From: Anaerolineae bacterium
GTDB lineage: Bacteria; Chloroflexota; Anaerolineae; Promineifilales; Promineifilaceae
Reading direction: 5' to 3'
Length of the DNA: 64,000 nt
NCBI GenBank assembly: GCA_007123775.1
Contig: SLGK01000027.1
Location: forward strand, 1-64,000
The notes beneath the pieces were generated by a model. It was not told the origin of the DNA. It did no database searches and saw only the letters and a list, made by a program, of their open reading frames with translations. Shown here piece by piece: positions 58,324 to 64,000 of the stretch. How positions within the stretch are numbered: position 1 is the first letter of the stretch; the number at the start of each line of letters is the position of its first letter. Position numbers and translations under genes: made by a program.

Positions 58324-59547
58324 TTACAAATTGCGAGTTACGAAAGCTGTGACCTGGTTTAGCAAGTCGAGGTAACGTTGGGCCACCGCTTGGGGATGGC
58401 AATGGGTGTTGATGTAGGCAACGGCCGTTGTGCCCAGGCGTTGGCGTTCTGCCGCATCAGCAATCAACTGTGTCAGCCCGTTATACAAGGTGGCCTGGTC
58501 CAGTGGTGCTACCTTGCAGCAGGCGTCGTCCGGCAGCTCAGCATACCAGCCGTGATCATAAACAACCACCGGTTTGCCCGCCGCCATTGCCCGCAGGGCC
58601 ACAGCCGATGTTTCCCCGGCAGTGGGATGGCGCAAGTTGACCACAATGTCGGCCGCGGCCAGCCAATGGTTAAAATCGGCCAGGTCAGGCAGGTAGCCGG
58701 TACAGTGAACCCGCTGCGTCAGCCCCAGATTGGCCACCAGGTTGGTTACATCCACTTCTGTCCCCGTGTCGCCAATGATCAGATAATAGACGGGCCAGTC
58801 AGCGCACAACTGTTTGAAAACAGCCAACACTTTGTCCAGACGGCGGGCCGGCGTAACCTGTCCGCCGCTGGCCAGGATGATCGCGTCTGCGGGCCAATGG
58901 GCTGGCCAGCCGGACAATCTCTGGCGTGGAGGCGCGGAGCTGGTGGCCGGCTGCATTATTTGGGGAATAACGGCCAGGGGACGCAGTCCAATGTGGGGGC
59001 GGATACGCTCGGCCACGTATTGACTGTGGACAATGAAGCCCAGATTGGTATGCAGCAGCCGTTCGTTAAGGGGCAGGTCAAACAATGGCGTTGGCTGCTG
59101 CCCGGCTTGAATACGGTAGGCCAGGCGCAAACCATCCTTGCCGTAGCTGTAGCCCATTTCGCGCACGTAGGCTGCCGGTCGTCCCTGCCCGGCCGTGCGG
59201 TGAGCCTGGGCATGGTGCAGGATATAGTCATGCAGCACCACCACGCCGGGATAGAGCAGGCAGTGGTCATAAATGGCGTCATGGTGCTGACTGTTGCCCA
59301 TCTGATAGAGGGCAAGATCGTAATGCCAGCGATGGGGCGCGTACTGAGGCAACGCCCGTAACGTTAAAGAAGGTAGATAAGCGTTGGCGGGCAGCATGAC
59401 ATTTTCTGTTGTGAAAACGGTCACATCTGCCAGTTGGGCCAGGTGGGGCAGCAGCTCGACACTGTAGTCGGCAATGCCGCTACGAGCGGGGGGGAGGGGG
59501 CTGAAATAAGCCAGCCGCAAGCGCGAGTCGTAGCTCATTCCGCTCAT
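58324..59547 (-). CDS. Glycosyltransferase family 4
   Basis: 'RLAYFSPLPPARSGIADYSVELLPHLAQLADVTVFT', 'LAAADIVVNLRHPTAGETSAVALRAMAAGKPVVVYDHGW'. Confidence 0.93.
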   Translation of the reverse strand: MSGMSYDSRLRLAYFSPLPPARSGIADYSVELLPHLAQLADVTVFTTENVMLPANAYLPSLTLRALPQYAPHRWHYDLALYQMGNSQHHDAIYDHCLLYPGVVVLHDYILHHAQAHRTAGQGRPAAYVREMGYSYGKDGLRLAYRIQAGQQPTPLFDLPLNERLLHTNLGFIVHSQYVAERIRPHIGLRPLAVIPQIMQPATSSAPPRQRLSGWPAHWPADAIILASGGQVTPARRLDKVLAVFKQLCADWPVYYLIIGDTGTEVDVTNLVANLGLTQRVHCTGYLPDLADFNHWLAAADIVVNLRHPTAGETSAVALRAMAAGKPVVVYDHGWYAELPDDACCKVAPLDQATLYNGLTQLIADAAERQRLGTTAVAYINTHCHPQAVAQRYLDLLNQVTAFVTRNL

Positions 59548-60899
59548 TCTTCTTCCAGTCGGGCCAACCGTTCATCTATTGATTGCAGCAGCCGGTTCAT
59601 TTGTGCCAGTTGGGCCGTTAGTTCCGCCACATGATAGACCAGTTGGCTGTGGTCCTGGTCCTGGTCTACCAGTCGCTCATCTATAAGCTGCAGCCGGTCT
59701 ACAACAAGCTGCAGCCGGTCTACGACGTGCCGGTTGATGGTGTTCTGCTGCTGCAGTAGGCCCCGCACATACCATTTGGTGGAAACATTATTCCAGGTGG
59801 TACGGAAGCGGGCAATCAGGGGGCCAATGATAGGGATAGCGGAAGTAAACGGCCGTTCCACTACCTCCCATGGCAGCGGATCTTCACTGGCCAGCGGGTC
59901 AGCAGCCGTGGCTTGCAAATCAAGCAACCCGGCTGCAACCTCCGCCTGCATCGTTTCTCTTGCTGACTGTTCCATAGGTTGTTCCCTTTCCGCACGATTT
60001 GTTGAATAGTGATGACTGTCTACTGCATACTGGTAACGGAGAGACGGCCACTGCCGCAGCGCCTGGCGGTAAGCTTGCCTGACATAACGACGGGCTGCCG
60101 GTGGCAGTTGGTTCAGCCATGCTTTTTCGGCAGGTATTGTCTCAGCCAGCAGCCGATGGGTCGGGTAATGTTTGAGCAAAAACCGCCAACGCCCCGTATG
60201 AAAGCGGCGCAGGTAGGCAGGGCTGTTCTTGACAGTGGTAGCCGATTCAACATGAACGGCCGTTGCCGCCGGTTCGTACAAGACCCTATAACCAGATGCC
60301 CATGCCCGGTAGCATAAGTCTACATCCTCATAGTAGAGAAAGAAATTGTCATCAAGCAGACCAATATCGTCAAGCATTTGACGGCGCAGGGCCAGGGCCG
60401 CCCCGATGACGTAATCAACCTCTTTTTGTTCATCACATTGCCCCACATCCCGTTCGCCGATGCCAAAATGACCGGGTAGGGCACGCGGCGGCGTCAGGTA
60501 GCCGCCACCATGTTGCAGCGTCTGGCCATCGGGGTAATAGAGCTTACAGCCAACAATGCCGGTGCGGGGATCTGCATGAAACGGCCGTATAATACGCGCC
60601 AGCCAGTCGGGTCGCACGTAAACATCCGGGTTGAGTAGGACGGCAAACGGTGCTTCGGTTGCCCGTAGACCGACATTGTTGCCCCCGGCATAGCCCAGGT
60701 TGGCACCCGTCTCAATGACGTTAACCCGGGGAAAATGGCGGCGTACATAAGCGACCGAATCATCGTCAGACTGGTTGTCAACCAATGTGATGGAAAAGTT
60801 GGCATCGTCCAAAGCGTACAAAGCCGTCAGGCATTCGGGCAGGTAGGGACGTGCGTTCCAGTTAAGGATGATGATGTCAACTGCGTGTGATTGCGCCAT
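59544..60899 (-). CDS. Glycosyltransferase family 2 (rhamnosyltransferase-like) with C-terminal coiled coil
   Basis: 'VDIIILNWNARPYLPECLTALYALDDANFSITLVDNQSDDDSVAYVRRHFPRVNVIETGANLGYAGGNNVGLR'; C-terminal 'IPIIGPLIARFRTTWNNVSTKWYVRGLLQQQNTINRHV'. Confidence 0.92.
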   Translation of the reverse strand: MAQSHAVDIIILNWNARPYLPECLTALYALDDANFSITLVDNQSDDDSVAYVRRHFPRVNVIETGANLGYAGGNNVGLRATEAPFAVLLNPDVYVRPDWLARIIRPFHADPRTGIVGCKLYYPDGQTLQHGGGYLTPPRALPGHFGIGERDVGQCDEQKEVDYVIGAALALRRQMLDDIGLLDDNFFLYYEDVDLCYRAWASGYRVLYEPAATAVHVESATTVKNSPAYLRRFHTGRWRFLLKHYPTHRLLAETIPAEKAWLNQLPPAARRYVRQAYRQALRQWPSLRYQYAVDSHHYSTNRAEREQPMEQSARETMQAEVAAGLLDLQATAADPLASEDPLPWEVVERPFTSAIPIIGPLIARFRTTWNNVSTKWYVRGLLQQQNTINRHVVDRLQLVVDRLQLIDERLVDQDQDHSQLVYHVAELTAQLAQMNRLLQSIDERLARLEEE

Positions 60900-60900
60900 C

Positions 60901-61869
60901 CTAAAACAAACGCCGCTCATCAAGCCGCCACAGCCCGGCGGCCGCCGCCGCTTGCAGCGCGGCGCGATGCTCATCCCGGCGCAGGTGGCGATTGAGTTCA
61001 CTGTATTTAACGGCCGTTACCTTCCCCGCCGGATAATATTGGGCCATCACGTTGACATACGTATCCCGCGAAACTTCATCGGCCAAAAAGCGCATGATAG
61101 CCTTCGTCTCTTCCGGCAGGCCGGGCATCACCAGATGGCGCACCAGCAGCCCGCGCTTAGCCAGACCGCGCTCATCCACCTTTAGGTCCCCCACCTGACG
61201 GTGCATCTCCTTGAGCGCGGCGCGGGCCACAGCCGGGTAATCCTTCGCTTTCAGGTATTTTAGCGACAGCCGTTCATCCCACAGCTTAAAGTCGGGCATG
61301 TATATGTCGATAATGCCGTCGAGCAGGTGCAGACTGTGCAGCGCGTCGTAGGCAGAAGTGTTGTAGACCAGCGGCAGGCGCAGACCGGCCTCGACGGCCA
61401 GGGGCAGCGCCTCTAGCAGTTGGGGCACGACGTGTTCGGGGGTGACGAAGTTGATGTTGTGGCAGCCCACGGCTTGCAGTTCCAGCATCATGGCCGCCAA
61501 CTCTGCCGGGCCAACCTCATCGCCGCTCAAAACCTGGCTAATCTCATAGTTCTGGCAAAAGACGCAGCGCAGGTTACAGGAGGTGAAGAAAATAGTGCCG
61601 CTGCCGCGGCGGCCGCGCAGGCAATCCTCCTCGCCAAAGTGGGGGAAGTAGCTGCTGACCCGCGCATAACGGCCGATATGACAAACGGCCGTTTCATTCG
61701 CCAACCGATCCACGCCACAGTCTCGGGGGCAGACGCGGCAGGAAGCCATCTCGGCCAGGGCTTGCTCGGCCCGTTTGACCAGCTCGCCGCGCCGGTGCAG
61801 CGCCAGATAGGCCGGTTCAAAATCACGGCTAGAAATGACAAAGGGTTGATCGGTATGCTGGTAAGACAT
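60901..61869 (-). CDS. Radical SAM protein, PflX-like
   Basis: 'CRVCPRDCGVDRLANETAVCHIG', 'TIFFTSCNLRCVFCQNYEIS' CxxxCxxC; start at ATG 61869. Confidence 0.85.
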   Translation of the reverse strand: MSYQHTDQPFVISSRDFEPAYLALHRRGELVKRAEQALAEMASCRVCPRDCGVDRLANETAVCHIGRYARVSSYFPHFGEEDCLRGRRGSGTIFFTSCNLRCVFCQNYEISQVLSGDEVGPAELAAMMLELQAVGCHNINFVTPEHVVPQLLEALPLAVEAGLRLPLVYNTSAYDALHSLHLLDGIIDIYMPDFKLWDERLSLKYLKAKDYPAVARAALKEMHRQVGDLKVDERGLAKRGLLVRHLVMPGLPEETKAIMRFLADEVSRDTYVNVMAQYYPAGKVTAVKYSELNRHLRRDEHRAALQAAAAAGLWRLDERRLF

Positions 61870-61880
61870 CTCAAATGGGG

Positions 61881-62510
61881 TTAACCGCTGATGGCCGGTG
61901 CCTGACCAACAAACAGCGACTGTTCCAGAACGGCTAAGATAAAATGGGCCACGTCGGCGCGGGCAATGCGGCCGGCGCGAATACTTTTTTCCGTACCTGC
62001 CTGATATTGGCCGGTCAGCGGGCCATCGGTCAGCCCGCCCGGCCGGATGATTGTCCAATCCAGACCGCTATGACGAACGGCCGTTTCCTGTGTCTCTTTA
62101 TCGGCTATAACCTTGCGCAAAGCGGTCTTCATGATCAGCTTAAAGGCCAGCGGCACCTGGTCCGCACTGTCGCCCACGCCCAATGAGGTGACAACCAACA
62201 GCCGCCTAACACCTGCCTGCTTCATAGCCGCGATGATTTGCTGCGTTCCGGCCGTGACCACGCCTTCGGGGTTATTGGCCGTGTTGCCCAACGAACACAC
62301 AACGGCATCAGCACCGCGCACGGTTGCCAACACCGCCTCCGGATCGAGGACGTTGCCCGCAATAACGTGCAGCTTCTCATGGGCCAGCGTCAGCCGGGCC
62401 GGATCGCGCACCAGGGCTGTGATCTGATGACCCGCCGCCAGCGCTTGTTGACCAAATTGCAAACCGGTCCCGCCGGTTATGCCAAATAGGGCTATTTTCA
62501 TTCCGTTCAT
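61881..62510 (-). CDS. NAD(P)-binding SDR-like oxidoreductase
   Basis: 'KIALFGITGGTGLQFGQQALAAGHQITALVRDPARL'. Confidence 0.9.
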   Translation of the reverse strand: MNGMKIALFGITGGTGLQFGQQALAAGHQITALVRDPARLTLAHEKLHVIAGNVLDPEAVLATVRGADAVVCSLGNTANNPEGVVTAGTQQIIAAMKQAGVRRLLVVTSLGVGDSADQVPLAFKLIMKTALRKVIADKETQETAVRHSGLDWTIIRPGGLTDGPLTGQYQAGTEKSIRAGRIARADVAHFILAVLEQSLFVGQAPAISG

Positions 62511-62591
62511 ACCATCAGTTTAATATGACTGCCTGAAATAGACAACTGGATTTAGCATTGCCCAAATACCAACTTGAGGTAAGATGAACTC

Positions 62592-63173
62592 ATGAATGAT
62601 GGCTCAATACAGGCATGGGAAAAAGTAGCAAGTCAGGCGGCCGCAGATTATTATATCTTTCGGGCGCGTCGGGATAAAAGCCGTTCACCTCGAACGGGAA
62701 GGGTGCATGATGTCGTTGTTTTGGAATCGCCCGACTGGGTAAACATCGTCGCCGTTACGCCGGATGAACGGGTTTTGCTGGTGCGGCAGTACCGCCACGG
62801 CACGGAAGAAATCACGCTAGAAATTCCGGGTGGCATGGTTGATGCGGGGGAGCCTCCGGAAACGGCCGCTAAACGGGAACTAAAAGAGGAGACGGGTTAC
62901 GAGGCCGAACGCTGGCACTACCTGGGCCAGGTGAAGCCCAATCCTGCTTTCATGGACAACAGGTGCCACACCTTCCTCGCGCTAGACGCGGTGCAAACCG
63001 GGCCACCCAGCTTTGACGGGTCGGAGGATATTGAGGTGCTAACGGCCGATCTCAATCAGGTGAGCGATATGGTACAAGACGGCCGTATCGCTAATTCCCT
63101 GGTTGTGGCCGCCTTTTACCATCTGGACCACTACAACAACGTTAGCATAACGGCTACCGGGTCATCAATCTGA
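62592..63173 (+). CDS. Nudix hydrolase (ADP-ribose pyrophosphatase-like)
   Basis: 'EIPGGMVDAGEPPETAAKRELKEETGYEAE' Nudix box. Confidence 0.95.
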   Translation: MNDGSIQAWEKVASQAAADYYIFRARRDKSRSPRTGRVHDVVVLESPDWVNIVAVTPDERVLLVRQYRHGTEEITLEIPGGMVDAGEPPETAAKRELKEETGYEAERWHYLGQVKPNPAFMDNRCHTFLALDAVQTGPPSFDGSEDIEVLTADLNQVSDMVQDGRIANSLVVAAFYHLDHYNNVSITATGSSI

Positions 63174-63272
63174 GGCGCGGTCAGGTCTTGGGCATAGTTT
63201 TTGTACATCACCCCGGCCGGAAAGCCTTCAACCACTTTATATTTAGGCTATGTCCTGCTACTATTGTGAGGT

Positions 63273-64000
63273 ATGGACAAAAAAGCAGTTGACCAGCTAT
63301 CAGTTGATGAGTTACAGCAGGCACTCTACCGCAAGAAGCGAGATGTCCGCCGTACCCGCCTGCAACGGCTGCGGCAGCAAGGGCGTGTGCTGGATGTGGC
63401 CGGGCTGACACCACAGGAACCACCCCCGCTGCCCCAGGCGCGCCCGCAGGCGAAACCGTCAGGGGCAATGCGCTACTATACGCTGGTCGATGGGGCAGAA
63501 GCCGAAGCAGAGACAAAGGCAGATGGGGAAACAGTAGACGAGACAACAGCGAGCGAGAATGGCACAGCCGCTCAAACCCAACCGGCCCGCTGGCGCTGGG
63601 CGCTTAACAAACTACTGCTGGTGGTCGAAGTAACGGCCGTTATTGCTCTGCTCGTCGTGGTGTATACGCTGTGGCAAACCACCCAGGAGCTAAACCAGGA
63701 ATTGGCCGCTGCCCAGCGGGTCGAAAGCCAGAGCGTGGCCCTGCCCACGCCTACCGCCACGCCCGTCATTGGCGTCGTCGTTTTGCCGTCGGGCCACAAA
63801 CCGCCGGTAGACGGCCGTTCCCCCGAACCGGGCGAAGCGGGCGACATCCCGGCCCACCTGCTGCCGGCCATCAATGCCTATCAGCCGCCCCCCATCCCCA
63901 CGCCCGGCCCCGAACAGGCCCGCCGCATCCAGATACCGGCCATTGACGTAGACAGCGTCATTGTCCAGGGAGATGATTGGGAGCAGCTCAAGAAAGGGGT
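63273..64000 (+). CDS. Sortase family protein, N-terminal part (runs off window)
   Basis: Open frame from ATG 63273 to the window edge: cytoplasmic basic region, TM 'LLLVVEVTAVIALLVVVYTLW', then 'RRIQIPAIDVDSVIVQGDDWEQLKKG' sortase start. Confidence 0.8.
   Translation, partial: MDKKAVDQLSVDELQQALYRKKRDVRRTRLQRLRQQGRVLDVAGLTPQEPPPLPQARPQAKPSGAMRYYTLVDGAEAEAETKADGETVDETTASENGTAAQTQPARWRWALNKLLLVVEVTAVIALLVVVYTLWQTTQELNQELAAAQRVESQSVALPTPTATPVIGVVVLPSGHKPPVDGRSPEPGEAGDIPAHLLPAINAYQPPPIPTPGPEQARRIQIPAIDVDSVIVQGDDWEQLKKG

Overview
This 64-kb window looks like a bacterial chromosome segment, probably Chloroflexota (Anaerolineae-like). That placement is inference from gene content (MinCDE, bacterial Elp3, F420-type LLM oxidoreductase, DUF2079, many secreted beta-propeller or parallel beta-helix proteins). 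Left half: mostly housekeeping genes, including ftsZ, gyrA, minCDE-rodA, gltX, elp3, der, cdaA plus a YbbR protein, argF and hutI, with a VapBC-type toxin-antitoxin pair, tRNA-Gln and tRNA-Glu. Right half: a surface-glycan cluster (about 43.9-61 kb) with GT4 and GT2 glycosyltransferases, membrane glycosyltransferases and coiled-coil partner proteins. A sortase gene runs off the right edge. No CRISPR array, prophage or IS element was seen. Four signals stand out. (1) A nearly identical composite promoter/operator of about 60 bp lies upstream of both an excisionase-type HTH gene (which precedes ftsZ) and minCDE-rodA, suggesting a cell-division regulon. (2) A HIP1-like iterated palindrome, ACGGCCGT (often AAACGGCCGTTT), occurs about 96 times by hand count and stamps NGR, TAV or RP tripeptides into proteins. 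(3) A family of intergenic 7-8-bp-periodic tandem repeats, often arranged as snap-back hairpins, appears to have extended the C-termini of MinE and the YbbR protein. (4) A recurrent 'PIxGxxxxxxR...YV..Q..N.H' module occurs in three proteins of the glycan cluster. All counts, alignments and family calls were made by eye; no database or statistical tool was run.
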